From an uncultured Rhodocyclaceae bacterium (GTDB taxonomy: Bacteria > Pseudomonadota > Gammaproteobacteria > Burkholderiales > Rhodocyclaceae), in the NCBI GenBank assembly GCA_907163075.1, contig CAJQTY010000001.1, positions 1,426,001 through 1,490,000 of the forward strand: DNA of 64,000 nucleotides, written 5' to 3'. Position numbers and translations under genes: made by a program. The notes under the pieces were generated by a model. The model did not search any database, had not been told where the DNA came from, and worked only from the letters and a program-made list of their open reading frames with translations. Shown in pieces: positions 1 through 13,478 of the stretch (position 1 is the first letter of the stretch; the number at the start of each line of letters is the position of its first letter).

Positions 1-2897
1 ATGCCGCCAACGGCACGGCAGTCGACATCACCGCCTTCGCCTCCGATGCCGATAGCACCAATAATACAGTTACTTACTCGCTGGATAACGATGCCGGCGG
101 ACGCTTCGCCATCGACGCCAACACCGGCGTCGTTACGGTCGCCAACAGCAGCCTGCTTGATTACGAAGCGACGACCAGCCACGGCATCACCGTGCTTGCC
201 ACCAGCGCCGACGGCAGCACCAGCAGCCAGGGCTTCACGATCAGCCTGAGCCCGGTTAATGACAACAACCCGGCAATCACCAGCGATGGCGGTGGTGCCA
301 CGGCCAGCCTCAATATCGCCGAGAACACCACTGCCGTAACCACCGTCACCGCCAGCGACGCCGACCTGCCGGCCCAGACACTGAGCTACAGCATCATCGG
401 TGGTGCCGATGCCGCCCTGTTCACCATCAATAGCAGCACGGGCGCCCTCTCATTCATTACTGCACCAGACTTCGAAGTGCCCACCGACAGCGGCGGCAAC
501 AACGTCTATAACCTGATCGTTCAAGTTTCCGATGGCGCGTTGACCGACACCCAAGCCATCGCCGTCAGCGTTTTCAACAGCAACGAAGCACCGACGAACA
601 GCCCGCTTATCTTGACGGCCATCGCCGAAGACAGCGGTCCGCGCCTGATTACCCAGCTTGAACTCCTGGCCAATGCCGCCGATGTCGATGGCCCGTCACT
701 ATCCGCGCTTGGCCTGGCGATCAGCGCCGGCAACGGCAGCCTGGTCAGCAATGGAGATGGCACCTGGACCTATACGCCAGCCCTCAATGACAATGGCTCT
801 GTCAGCTTTGCCTACACCGTGACCGACGGTAGCCTGACCACTGCCGGTTCAGCCACGCTTGGCATCACGCCGGTCAACGATGCGCCGACGCTTGCCAACG
901 GAACGGCGCTCACGCTGCCCGGCACCGACGAGAACACCGCGTCCGCCCCACGTACCGTCGCCAGCGTGCTCACTGGCGTAAGTTGGGCTGATGTCGATAG
1001 CGCCGCGCTCAAGGGCGCGGCTATCACCGGCGCGGTCGGCAACGGCATCTGGCAGTACTCGACCGACGGCACGACCTGGACCGCCTTCGGCGCCGTCGCC
1101 GCCAACAACGCCCTGTTGCTCGCCGACAGCAGCCAGGTCCGCTATCTGCCCGACGGCGCAACTGTCGAAACCGCGAGCTTCAGCTTCGTCGCCTGGGACC
1201 GGACTACCGACGGCGCCTCGGCCAACGGCGCCCCGAGCTATGCCGATCCTGGCGTCGGCGGCGGCATCGCGGCCTATTCCAGCGAGGCGGCCAGTGCCTC
1301 GCTCAACGTCATGGCGGCTCCCAATACGGCGCCGGCATTGACCCCGATCGCCCCCGGACTGAGCGGCATCAGCGAAGATCAGATCGATAATGCGGGGCAG
1401 ACGGTGGCCTCCTTCGTCGGCGCGTCGATCATTGATGCCGACAGCGGCGCCGTGCTGGGCATCGCCATCACCGCGACGGCCAACGGCAACGGCGCCTGGC
1501 AATATTCCCTCGACGGTGGAACGAACTGGAACGCCGTCGGCGCCGTCAGCAACAGCAGTGCACTGCTCCTGCGCGGCAGTGACCGCGTCCGCTTCGTCCC
1601 CGACGGTCTCAACGCTACGACCGCCAGCCTCGGTTACCGCGCCTGGGACCAGACCTCGGGCAGCGCTGGCAGCCTGGCCGACGCCGGCAGCAACGGCGGC
1701 ACGACGGCCTTCAGCACGGCCGCGGACAGCGCCAGCCTCACGGTCGCGGCGGTCAATGATGCGCCGGTGCTGAGCAATGGCGCCACGGTCACCCTGACTG
1801 CGGGCAGCGCGAACACCCCCACCGCGCCCGCCTCCGTCGCCAGCCTGCTGAGTGCCGCCGGCTGGGCCGACGTCGACGCCGGCGCCGAGCGCGGCATCGC
1901 CGTCACCGACACGGTCGGCAACGGTACGTGGCAGTACGCCACCGACGGCGCCACGTGGACGGATTTTGGCACGGTATCAGGCCGCCAGGCCCTGCTGCTG
2001 ACCGATACAACCCAGCTCCGCTACATCGCCGCCGGCTCGACTGGCGCGACCGCCAGCATCAGCTTCCTGGCCTGGGACCAGTCCGCAGGGACGGGTTCAG
2101 CCAGTGGCGCTCCGGCCTATGCCAACCCGCAGGCGGGCGGCAACACGGCGGCCTATTCCTCGCAATCGGCCAGCGCCTCGATATCTATCCTGCCTCTCGG
2201 CGACACCGGGGAGACGCCATTCGTCACGCCGCCGCAAATCAACCCGGATCCGCAGCCCCCTGCGACCACTCCCCTCGCCCCCCCGAGTCTCGCCACCGCG
2301 CCGCCGGGCAGCGCGACCGTTCCTGCAAGCAGCGTGCCACGGTCCGCCGATCCGCTGTTTACGGTCGGACCAGCTCGCGACTGGTTGAGCATCGAGCGCA
2401 CGAACAGCGGCGACATTATGGAAAACGCACTGAATACGGTCGACTACTCAACCGCCAGCCGCCGTTGGAACGTTTTCTCTCCCAGGCTTCAAATGAACCT
2501 GCAGCAGATTGCGCTTCAAGACAACCTCGGCTTCAACCTCGACGCGATCACGCAAACGAACGTCACGCCGGCGTATGCAACCGACCGAACTCGGCAAGAA
2601 TCGTCGAATCGCCCATTCGAGGAGACAGTCGACGGCTTCACTGTCTTCAAGGGCGCTGCCGGTGTGGCTGGTGCCGCCTTTTCGCTGGGTGTCATCTGGT
2701 GGGCGAGCCGGGCGGCGGGCTTGCTGGCGAGCCTGGCCATGACCTCCCCGATGTGGCGCAACATCGATCCTCTGGCGGTACTCGGCAACACGACGGATGA
2801 TTCCGCGGACTGGGGCCGTCGCGCTGACGAGGAAGACGTTCGTGACGAAAAGGCCGTTACCAGCGTGCTCGAAGAGATGACAGGAAGAAGGTTCTGA
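1..2897 (+). CDS. Large cadherin/Ig-like repeat surface protein, 3' part
   Basis: The reading frame is open from base 3, so the start lies upstream and about 964 residues are visible. Order seen: a partial cadherin-type repeat (about 1-85), a second one (about 88-197) with the xxDADxPxQ and DxExP signatures, a tandem-95/VCBS-like domain with VNDAPT ending (about 198-298), then three near-tandem units of about 145 residues that each contain WQYSxDG, LLLxxxxxxRYxP and AWD motifs. A Pro-rich linker (about 735-780) leads to a segment containing a hydrophobic stretch (about 880-915, FKGAAGVAGAAFSLGVIWWA) and a charged tail. Such repeats are typical of giant exported adhesins. The C-terminal membrane segment suggests anchoring rather than release; no secretion signal or calcium repeat block is visible here. 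The next gene starts 3 bases after the stop, so the two are probably co-transcribed. Confidence 0.8.
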   Translation, partial: AANGTAVDITAFASDADSTNNTVTYSLDNDAGGRFAIDANTGVVTVANSSLLDYEATTSHGITVLATSADGSTSSQGFTISLSPVNDNNPAITSDGGGATASLNIAENTTAVTTVTASDADLPAQTLSYSIIGGADAALFTINSSTGALSFITAPDFEVPTDSGGNNVYNLIVQVSDGALTDTQAIAVSVFNSNEAPTNSPLILTAIAEDSGPRLITQLELLANAADVDGPSLSALGLAISAGNGSLVSNGDGTWTYTPALNDNGSVSFAYTVTDGSLTTAGSATLGITPVNDAPTLANGTALTLPGTDENTASAPRTVASVLTGVSWADVDSAALKGAAITGAVGNGIWQYSTDGTTWTAFGAVAANNALLLADSSQVRYLPDGATVETASFSFVAWDRTTDGASANGAPSYADPGVGGGIAAYSSEAASASLNVMAAPNTAPALTPIAPGLSGISEDQIDNAGQTVASFVGASIIDADSGAVLGIAITATANGNGAWQYSLDGGTNWNAVGAVSNSSALLLRGSDRVRFVPDGLNATTASLGYRAWDQTSGSAGSLADAGSNGGTTAFSTAADSASLTVAAVNDAPVLSNGATVTLTAGSANTPTAPASVASLLSAAGWADVDAGAERGIAVTDTVGNGTWQYATDGATWTDFGTVSGRQALLLTDTTQLRYIAAGSTGATASISFLAWDQSAGTGSASGAPAYANPQAGGNTAAYSSQSASASISILPLGDTGETPFVTPPQINPDPQPPATTPLAPPSLATAPPGSATVPASSVPRSADPLFTVGPARDWLSIERTNSGDIMENALNTVDYSTASRRWNVFSPRLQMNLQQIALQDNLGFNLDAITQTNVTPAYATDRTRQESSNRPFEETVDGFTVFKGAAGVAGAAFSLGVIWWASRAAGLLASLAMTSPMWRNIDPLAVLGNTTDDSADWGRRADEEDVRDEKAVTSVLEEMTGRRF

Positions 2898-2900
2898 GCG

Positions 2901-4424
2901 ATGGCATTCGCAAAACCCAAACTCAGCCCGGTTACCCGCATTGCCTTGGGCCTAGTGTCCCTGGCGGTATCCATCGTGCTGGTGCTTGCTCTATTCTTTG
3001 GCGTGATGCCCGACCGCATCGAATCGGCACGCAAGGTGCGCGAGGTGCTCAGCGAGAGCATCGCTCAACAGGTGGTCGTCGTACTCCAGGCGAGCGATCC
3101 ATCGCGGCTGGATGCGGTGTTGCAGCGGGCCCTGGATGGCGGCAACGATTTGCGCTCGATTGGTGTCCGGCGTGCCGCCGACGGCCGGGTGATCGCTGAA
3201 GCGGGCGCTCATCAGGCCACCTGGAGCGCGCCGCAAGACGGGCACACGACGCTGGAGGCCGTCGTTGTTCCGATCACCGCCGACAAGATCCGCTGGGGTG
3301 ACGTCGAAGTGGCCTTTACACCGGTCTATCCCGACTCGATCCTTGGCTGGCTGAAATATCCGCCGGTCGCTACCGTACTGCTCATCGCTCTGCTCGGCTT
3401 CATCGCCTTCTACCTGTACTTGCGCCGGGTGCTGGAGTACCTCGATCCGCTGGCGGTGATTCCCGAACGGGTGCGCATGGCTTACGATACTTTTCAAGAA
3501 GCCGTGCTGGTGCTCGATAAGCAGGGAAGAGTCGTTCTCGCCAACGAGGCCTTTCGTCGCCTGCACCCGGCGGCGACGGAGAATCTCAGCGGCAAGGCCG
3601 CCTCCAGCCTGGCCTGGCTGGCCGACCGCGTTCCCACCGTCGAGTCCCGCCATCCATGGTTTTCCGCCATGCAGACAAAACAGCCGGTCACCGGGATAGC
3701 TCTCGAGCTCGGCCAGCCGAACCAGGAAGAAGCCCTCGAGGTCATCATGAACTGTACGCCGATTGAGGATGGCTACGGAGCGGCCCGCGGCTGCATGGTC
3801 ATCTTTTACGATGTAACCGCCCTTCATCGCACCAACCGGAAGTTGCTGCAGACGCTGGACCAACTGGCCGCTTCCAAACAGGAAATCGAAGACAAGAACA
3901 AGGAACTGGAAAAGCTGGCAACACGTGATCCGCTCACGGGCTGCCTGAACCGGCGCGCGCTCTTCGAGGCGATCGAACCGATCTTCCGCAAGGCGCAAGA
4001 CGATAGCCAGGAACTCTGCTGCATCATGGGCGACATTGATCACTTCAAGAGCTTCAACGACCGCTACGGACATTCCGTCGGCGACCAGGTGATCAAGGCC
4101 GTCGCCCGCACCATCGGCTCTGGCCTGCGCGAAGGGGACCTGCTTTGTCGTTACGGCGGCGAGGAGTTCTGCGTTTTCCTGCCTGGCCTGACCACCGAAC
4201 AGGCGGCGGCGATTACGGATCGGCTGCGTTCGCAGATCGAGGATGAAGCCGGACGATCGATCCGCGATCAGGAATCTCTGACCATCACCTCCAGCTTCGG
4301 CATCTCGTCGATCAGACAGGGCTCGGCAACCCCTGAATTGCTGATCGACCTCGCCGACCAGGCGCTCTATCACTCGAAGAAGACCGGGCGTAACCGCGTG
4401 ACGATCTGGAGCGAGGCAATGTAG
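2901..4424 (+). CDS. Membrane PAS-GGDEF diguanylate cyclase
   Basis: The 507-residue protein has an N-terminal membrane helix (about 11-34), a periplasmic sensor region (about 36-150), a second helix (about 155-176), a PAS-like domain (about 192-315), a short coiled coil (KQEIEDKNKELEKLA) and a GGDEF domain (about 340-505). The active-site motif is GGEEF and is preceded by RxxD with five residues between (REGDLLCRYGGEEF), so both the catalytic site and the inhibitory I-site look intact. Synthesis of c-di-GMP from two GTP is the expected reaction. It follows the surface-protein gene by 3 bases and probably belongs to the same transcript, which suggests c-di-GMP output tied to that adhesin (inference). 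Confidence 0.92.
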   Translation: MAFAKPKLSPVTRIALGLVSLAVSIVLVLALFFGVMPDRIESARKVREVLSESIAQQVVVVLQASDPSRLDAVLQRALDGGNDLRSIGVRRAADGRVIAEAGAHQATWSAPQDGHTTLEAVVVPITADKIRWGDVEVAFTPVYPDSILGWLKYPPVATVLLIALLGFIAFYLYLRRVLEYLDPLAVIPERVRMAYDTFQEAVLVLDKQGRVVLANEAFRRLHPAATENLSGKAASSLAWLADRVPTVESRHPWFSAMQTKQPVTGIALELGQPNQEEALEVIMNCTPIEDGYGAARGCMVIFYDVTALHRTNRKLLQTLDQLAASKQEIEDKNKELEKLATRDPLTGCLNRRALFEAIEPIFRKAQDDSQELCCIMGDIDHFKSFNDRYGHSVGDQVIKAVARTIGSGLREGDLLCRYGGEEFCVFLPGLTTEQAAAITDRLRSQIEDEAGRSIRDQESLTITSSFGISSIRQGSATPELLIDLADQALYHSKKTGRNRVTIWSEAM

Positions 4425-4807
4425 GCCACCGATATGACTGCAGGCACACTTGGAGACCGTTGAACTCGGCATGACCCGCGTCAATCACCGACCCGGCAAA
4501 TGCCTCGGCTACAAAACAGCGTACAGGATACTTATGAAAAAGTCTTACCTTCAGCATGAGCTCGTTTCGCGTCGGACAGCAAGGCGGGCTTTACCGCAAC
4601 GGACAATGCCAACCGCCCCGAGGGCCATGCGCGCGACGGCAACAAGCGCCGTTCGAAAGGCCGCACAAACAGGCCCGCAAGGTGCAGGCACATTCGATTG
4701 CTTTGCATTGGAAATGTGCCATATTTTCGGCCATAATTTATTGGTAAAATTCAAAAGCCTTAGAAATGCGTTCCCCCTGAAAGCCCGAGAACCGCATTGC
4801 AAAGCTG
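4425..4807. other. Intergenic stretch, no gene recognised
   Basis: About 380 bases separate the GGDEF gene from the hybrid kinase. Short open frames here carry no recognisable protein. The last 100 bases (4700-4800) are noticeably more AT-rich and probably contain the kinase promoter, but I could not settle on a convincing -35/-10 pair. No repeat or RNA gene was seen. Confidence 0.5.
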
Positions 4808-8386
<3,579 letters not shown>

Positions 8387-8468
8387 CGAAACATCCGGCG
8401 GAGCTCGCTCTTCCCGAAAAGGGACGGGAGTCAACGCCCGTGCCGAAGCCTAAACCAGGAGGTGTGTG

Positions 8469-9224
8469 ATGCGGAAACTCTACTTTGTGATCGTTTTTTT
8501 TCTTCTGTTCGCCAGCCGTGCGAGCGGCGCGAATGAAACGGTGGTGATCTCGGCCGAGGACGACTGGCCACCCTACTCCTCAATCAAGAAGGATCGCTCC
8601 GGACCGGAGGGCTTTGCCGTCGATATCGTCAGGGCGGCCTTCGCGACGCAGGCCGTCGATGTCAAGTTCGAGGTGCTGCCGTTTGCCCGCTGTCTGCAAT
8701 ACGCAGAAAGCGGCAAGGTGAGCGGATGCTTCGATGTCACCATGATCGACTCCAACCGCGACACCTACTGCTGGCACCCGACACCGATATTCGAGGAAAC
8801 GCTGGACATTTTCGGGCCGTCGAGCACATCCAGAACCAATCTCAAGATAATCGACCTTGAAGGCAAAGTCGTCGGAACCACCATCGGCTACACCTATCCG
8901 GACAGCTTTACCAAGAACAAGAAGATCAAGCACTTCGGCGCCGTCTCTGACGATCATCTGGTCAAGATGCTGTCCGCCGGACGGGTCGAATTCATCCTGC
9001 TCAACGGCATGCCCGGACGCATGCGCATCAATGCCGATCCGGTCGCGAAGGCGAAGATCAAATACCTGGGAACGATCTCTGTCGACAAGTTCTGGGTGGC
9101 CTTCTCGAAGAAAGGGGACGGCCCACGCTATTGCGAGGTCTTCGAGAAGGGTCTCCAGGAAATCATCAAGAATGGGAAATACAAGGAGATGGAAACCAGC
9201 TTCAGGAAAAATATCGGCCTATAG
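8469..9224 (+). CDS. Periplasmic solute-binding protein, family 3 (orphan)
   Basis: About 251 residues with a classic signal peptide (positively charged MRKLYF, hydrophobic core, ASRASGA cleavage region) followed by a bacterial extracellular solute-binding family 3 fold (EDDWPPYS near the mature N-terminus, GFAVDIVRAAF, GKVVGTTIGYTYP). This family binds amino acids or similar small molecules. The start is taken as ATG 8469, 6 bases after a perfect AGGAGG (8457-8462); a GTG three bases upstream is in frame but too close. No permease or ATPase gene is nearby. Its place 82 bases behind the hybrid kinase suggests a sensing rather than a transport role, but this is inference. Confidence 0.82.
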   Translation: MRKLYFVIVFFLLFASRASGANETVVISAEDDWPPYSSIKKDRSGPEGFAVDIVRAAFATQAVDVKFEVLPFARCLQYAESGKVSGCFDVTMIDSNRDTYCWHPTPIFEETLDIFGPSSTSRTNLKIIDLEGKVVGTTIGYTYPDSFTKNKKIKHFGAVSDDHLVKMLSAGRVEFILLNGMPGRMRINADPVAKAKIKYLGTISVDKFWVAFSKKGDGPRYCEVFEKGLQEIIKNGKYKEMETSFRKNIGL

Positions 9225-9298
9225 CCCATGGCACGACCCAAACTCCGGGAGAAATGCCGCCCCGTAGCGAGGTGCCGAAGTTTTTTCGACGAACCTGG

Positions 9299-9498
9299 AC
9301 TAGTGTAGTGTTGCACGCTGCCTGGAACTTATAGCAACAGGCCGGTAGGGCGGGAAAGCCGGCCGAAGGCGCCTTCCGACATTCGGCGGTGGAGGTAGCG
9401 CACATACGGTATCGGAATGTGCAGCGCTTTTCCGCAGCTTAAAGCCGAACCGGCGTAGCTTTCAAATAGGCGCCATCAAGATCGCATCACTACACTAG
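9299..9498. repeat. MITE-like composite palindromic repeat, copy 1
   Basis: A 200-bp non-coding unit whose ends form an inverted repeat (CTAGTGTAGTG at 9300-9310 and CACTACACTAG at 9488-9498). Inside are two hairpin arms in opposite orientation, about 9345-9380 and 9409-9435, sharing the GTAGGGCGG...AGCGCTTTTCCG wording found again at 17435/19226 and 30771/30816. The outer 30 bases (9299-9328) reappear inverted at 30861-30890. The right end touches the stop codon of the reverse-strand gene at 9499. Confidence 0.6.
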
Positions 9499-11076
9499 CT
9501 ATGGCCCCTGGATTTCACCCAGGAATTCGTCATTGTCGTGCCTTACGGACTCGAGCAGGGAGTCCAGATCGCCGCGCCGCAGCAGGTTTAGGAAAGCTGC
9601 CACCACGGTGGGATCGAACTGTGTCCCGGCACCCTGCTCGATGGTTGAAACGGCATTGTCGAGCGACCACGGCATTTTGTAGGGACGTCGGCTGAGTAGC
9701 GCGTCGAAGACGTCGACGACCGAGACGATCCGCGTCAGCAGCAAGGATTCACGCGATGGCTGGCCCGTCGGATAGCCGCCGCCGGCCCAGCATTCATGGT
9801 GCGACAGCGCCACTTCGCGCGCCATGAGCAACGCCTTGCTGTGCGACAGGATGCGGGCGCCAACGGTGACGTGCGCTTTCATGATCTCGGTTTCTTCCGG
9901 CGTCAGCTTGCCCGGCTTGCGCAGAATCTCGTCAGGGATGCCGATCTTGCTCACGTCGTTCAGGCGACTGGCCATGCCGTAGAGGGCGGCTTCGTCCGGC
10001 GAGACGCCCAGTTCGATGGCGACCAGCCGGGTATATCGGTCGATGCGCTGGATGTGCCGGCCGGTCGATTTGTCCTTGAACTCGGCAATCTCGGACAGCA
10101 TGTCAATGGCGCTGCCGTAGGCTTCCTGCAGATTGAGGTGAAGACGCTGATTTTCGAGTGCGTTCGAGCATTGCTGCGCCATCACCCGGAGCAGGTCGAG
10201 GTCGGCATCGTCCAAGGTGCGGGTCGGCTCGACATAGACAAAACCAATCGGCTGCACGCCTGTTCGGAGCGGAATGAGGATGCCATTCTGGCGAATCTTC
10301 TCGAGCAGCGAGCCGTCTTTCACCGCCTCGGCGCAAAGCTTCAGGATTTCATCGAGTCGCTGGCGATCCTTGACCGGCCCGGTGGTTGCCAGCACATTGA
10401 TTTCCTGGCCGTCAATAGTGGCGATCATCCCGTCGAGAGTAGCGATGAAGCTCATCTCGGCCAGATTGCAGAGACCAACGATCTGGGTCAGGACGCCCTC
10501 GAAGAACTGGTTGAGCGCGGCATGTGAAATCCGGTAGAGGTCGGGTGCCGCATCGAGCACCCGGGCCAGCCCGAGCCGATTCAGATCGATTGTCTTGAGG
10601 TCGCGGTAGGCCTTGAGGGCTGAACGCACGGTGGTATAAAGACGGGTTGCCGTCAGCTCGGTCTTGTCCTTGTAATCGTCGATATCGAAGTTGTCAATGA
10701 CATAACGCTCCGGGGCGGCGCCGGGCTGGCCCGTCCGGATGATCAGCCTGATCATCCGGTTACCGAGTTCGTCACGGATATACTCGACCAGCTTGAGGCC
10801 GGCATCGTCGGTTTCCATCACCACGTCGATGAGCGCGACGGCGATGTCGCTGTGCTCGCCCAGCAGTTGCCGGGCCTGATAGGCGGAAGCGGCCTCGATG
10901 AATTACAACTCCCGCTGATCGAACGTAAAGCCCTTCAGATTAAGCCGGGTCAGCGTCCGGATATCGGCCTCGTCGTCTACCACCAGCACTTTCCAGCAAT
11001 GGCGCGGCCCCGACATTTCAGCGCCGGTACTGCCGGCCCTGGCCTCTGATTTCGCCCCGGAACGGATCAGTTTCAT
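9499..11076 (-). pseudogene. DUF3369 response regulator with degenerate HD-GYP domain, interrupted
   Basis: Read from ATG 11076 the frame encodes 525 codons: receiver domain (VLVVDDE, acceptor Asp in ALIDVVMETD), DUF3369 linker (IIRTGQPGAAPERYVI, NDFDIDDYK-like) with a GAF-like part, and a C-terminal HD-GYP domain. A TAA at 10905-10903 (codon 58) interrupts the receiver; an internal start near 10824 would give a 441-residue product lacking the receiver's first half. The HD-GYP domain is itself altered: the HD pair reads ND (RLNDVSKIGIPD) and the upstream Glu of ETGxH is Ser (KSTGRH), while HHE, GYP and VDVFDAL remain. It is therefore unlikely to be an active phosphodiesterase. Its start overlaps the preceding kinase stop (ATGA). 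Confidence 0.75.
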
Positions 11077-12499
11077 CGCTCTGCCTCAACATTGTGAACG
11101 GGAATGGTCGCTTCAAACGCCGCCCCGCCACCGACTTCGCTGGTGCAGGCAATCTTGCCTCCAAGGCGGGATGTCGTGATGTTATAGCATAGATACAGCC
11201 CGAGGCCGGCCGACCCCTGGCCGCGGCTGGTGGTAAAAAATGGCTCGAATATTCGCTCGATCACGTCGGCCCGCATGCCCGCGCCGTTATCCGCACAAAG
11301 CAGGTGCAGTTGCCCGTCGCCACTGATCCACGCCCACAACTTTATCTCGGCCCCGGCGACTGCCGACGGGAAGCCATGCTGCAAGGCGTTGCCAAGCAAG
11401 GCGCCAAGAATCTGCTCGTAGAGGACGGGCTGGCCCTGGATCACGATATCCGCGGGACAATCGATCAGCAGACGCACCCCGTGTTCAGCCAGTCTGGCTT
11501 TGAAGCCAAGGGCGACGTCGTCGATGACGTCGCGCAGCATAAATGGGCGCACGCCCTGCACATCCTGATCAACGGAGCTGCGCTTCAGGCGCTGGACCAG
11601 TTCCGCCGCCCGCCGCAGATTGCTCGCCGCCAACCGGTTGCCGTCGCGCATCTCGGACAGGCTGGCAAACAGCGCGTCGGCGCTGACTTCATCGCCGCCA
11701 AGCAGCGCCTCCGTTTTTCGATAACCTGCTCGGCATGGCTTACCGCGCCGATGGCAATGCCCACCGGCGTATTTATCTCGTGGGCAGATCCAGCCACCAT
11801 GCGCCCGAGAGAAGCCAACTTCTCGCTCTGCAGCAGTTGCTGCTGGGTCGACTCGAGCACCGTCAGCGCCTGCCGCAAGTCTTCCCGCTCCAGTTTCAAC
11901 TGCTCGTTGACGCAGGCCAGATCGCGTGTCCGGGCGTCCACCTTGTCTTCGAGCGAGAGGTTGGCATCCGCCAGTTCGCGGTTCCGCACCGACAGTACGT
12001 GATACAGCTTGTGCAGTGCATCGAGCAGCGCCGACAGGCTGTTGTCATGGCGCTCCAACTCCTGCTCGAACGAGGCCTCCGGCGACATGTGCTTGCGGAT
12101 GCGGCTGATCATGCGCGCCATGACCTGATCTTCGCCGAGGATATGTACGGTCAACCAGGAGGTCAGATAGTCGTGCAACATGGTCGCCGGGTCGGTGGCC
12201 GTCGCCTGGCGTGACCACATGCTGGTCAACTGCGTCACGAAATAGTGGTGATGGCGGGTATGAACGTCAGCGTGCCGGGGGTCGACCCGCGACTCGGACA
12301 TCAAACGCTCCTCCTCGGAAAAATGCTCGATCGCGTAGGTCGCCAGTTCGCCGAAGACCCCCTTGACCGCCTCTTCATCGTTGCGGCTTTCGAGCAGGAA
12401 ATCGCCTACCTTGTTAACCAGGTCGACCAGGTGCCGATGCTGCTCGTCCACCCGTAACAGGCCGGTAACGAAACGATCATCCCAGACAAAGGCTTGCAT
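11073..12499 (-). pseudogene. Hemerythrin-domain histidine kinase, frameshifted
   Basis: Starts at ATG 12499. The first 135 residues are a bacteriohemerythrin domain with the usual ligands (DEQHRHL, EHFSEEE, HTRHHHYF, HILGED), which would bind a di-iron/oxygen centre. A coiled coil and a HisKA motif (GSAHEINTPVGIAIG) follow. Frame is then lost: at the T5 run 11714-11718 (A5 on the coding strand) one base appears to be missing, and the kinase continues in the next frame to a complete HATPase (DNGAGM, FEPFFTT, GLGLYLC) ending at 11073. Restored length is about 475 residues. The restored stop overlaps the regulator start as ATGA. It could be a sequencing slip, a genuine mutation, or programmed slippage. 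Confidence 0.78.
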
Positions 12500-13478
12500 T
12501 ACACGACCTCGCTTTCTTTAACCGGAAAGTCGACCTGGAAACGGGCGCCCTCGCCCGGCCGGCTCGCGCACTCAATCGTCCCGCCCAAGCGGACTGTCAC
12601 AATAGTGTGACAGACATGCAGGCCCAGGCCCGAGCCCCCTGCTCGCGCCGGGTAGTGAAAAATGGCTCGAAAACTCTGCCCAGGACTTCGGCCGTCATGC
12701 CGACGCCATTGTCGGCATAATCAAACCGCAGGCGGCCGTTGTCGAGGGCCACCCTGATCGTGATTCGGCCGGGCCGCTGCCCCTCGCCAAAACCATGCGT
12801 CACGCTGTTCATCACCAGGTTGGTCAGCAATTGCTCGAGCAAGCCGGGAACGCCATGGATTTCAAGGCCTCGCGGACAATCGACGGCAACCGTGACCGGC
12901 ACGCGTTTCAGTTGATGCTGGAGGCTACGCAACACGTCGTCGATCAAATCGCCGACGACAAACGTCCGCTCGTCGTCCGCGGACTGATCAATCGCCGTGC
13001 GCTTGAAGCTCCGGCTCAGCGACGCCGCACGCCGCAGGTTGGCCACGGCCAGCGCATCGCCTTAGCGCACTATCGACAGCGCGGCGCGCAGTTCCTGCTC
13101 GCTCACTTCGTCACCGTCCAGCATGCGCTCGATTCCGTCCAGGGTTTCTTCGCAGTTGGTAATGGCGCCGACGGCAATGCCGATGGGTGTATTGATCTCA
13201 TGCGCGAAACCTGCCACCTGGCATCCGAGCGAAACCATCCGCTCGCTCTGCAGTAGCTGCCGGCCCAAGGTATCGACTTCATCCTTTCTGGCATCGAGTT
13301 CCAGCCAGCATCTCCGCAACTGTTCCAGCAAGCCCCCGCAGACCACCAGGGTGAGCAGGTGCACTACCGCCTGTGCGGGATTTTTCTGTGCCGACCAGAC
13401 AATGGCAGTGGTCCACGGCAGAAGCGGGAGCAACCAGTAGCGGCGGTCCGCAAGAAAACCTGGAATACGCCCATGCAT
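12499..13478 (-). pseudogene. Membrane histidine kinase, stop and frameshift
   Basis: Best start ATG 13478, 4 bases after GGGAGG. Two hydrophobic segments near the N-terminus ([30 protein letters not shown]) precede a HisKA motif of the same HEINTPIG subfamily as the neighbouring hemerythrin kinase (GFAHEINTPIGIAVG). A TAA at 13064-13062 follows ALSIVR; the frame then continues with AVANLRRAASL and an HATPase (NGVGM, FEPFFTT). A second lesion, one G short in a G run near 12632-12637, shifts the GxGLGL box so translation ends at 12597. Correcting both gives a kinase ending EVV with TAA at 12501-12499, overlapping the next start as TAATG. Confidence 0.72.

Noticed and set aside
880-2190. Tandem DNA repeats near the window start
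   Set aside because: They are the coding units of the repeat protein, not a CRISPR or satellite; spacing is about 435 bases with diverged sequence.
2991-4484. 497-codon reverse-strand open frame opposite the diguanylate cyclase
   Set aside because: It is fully antisense to a gene with clear GGDEF motifs, and its translation has no recognisable domain; GC-rich codon use opens the opposite frame.
9499-13478. Programmed frameshifting or stop recoding as the first explanation for the broken signalling genes
   Set aside because: Lesions are of different kinds, there is no visible slippery-site plus pseudoknot or SECIS-like structure, and simple mutation or base-calling error accounts for them more economically.
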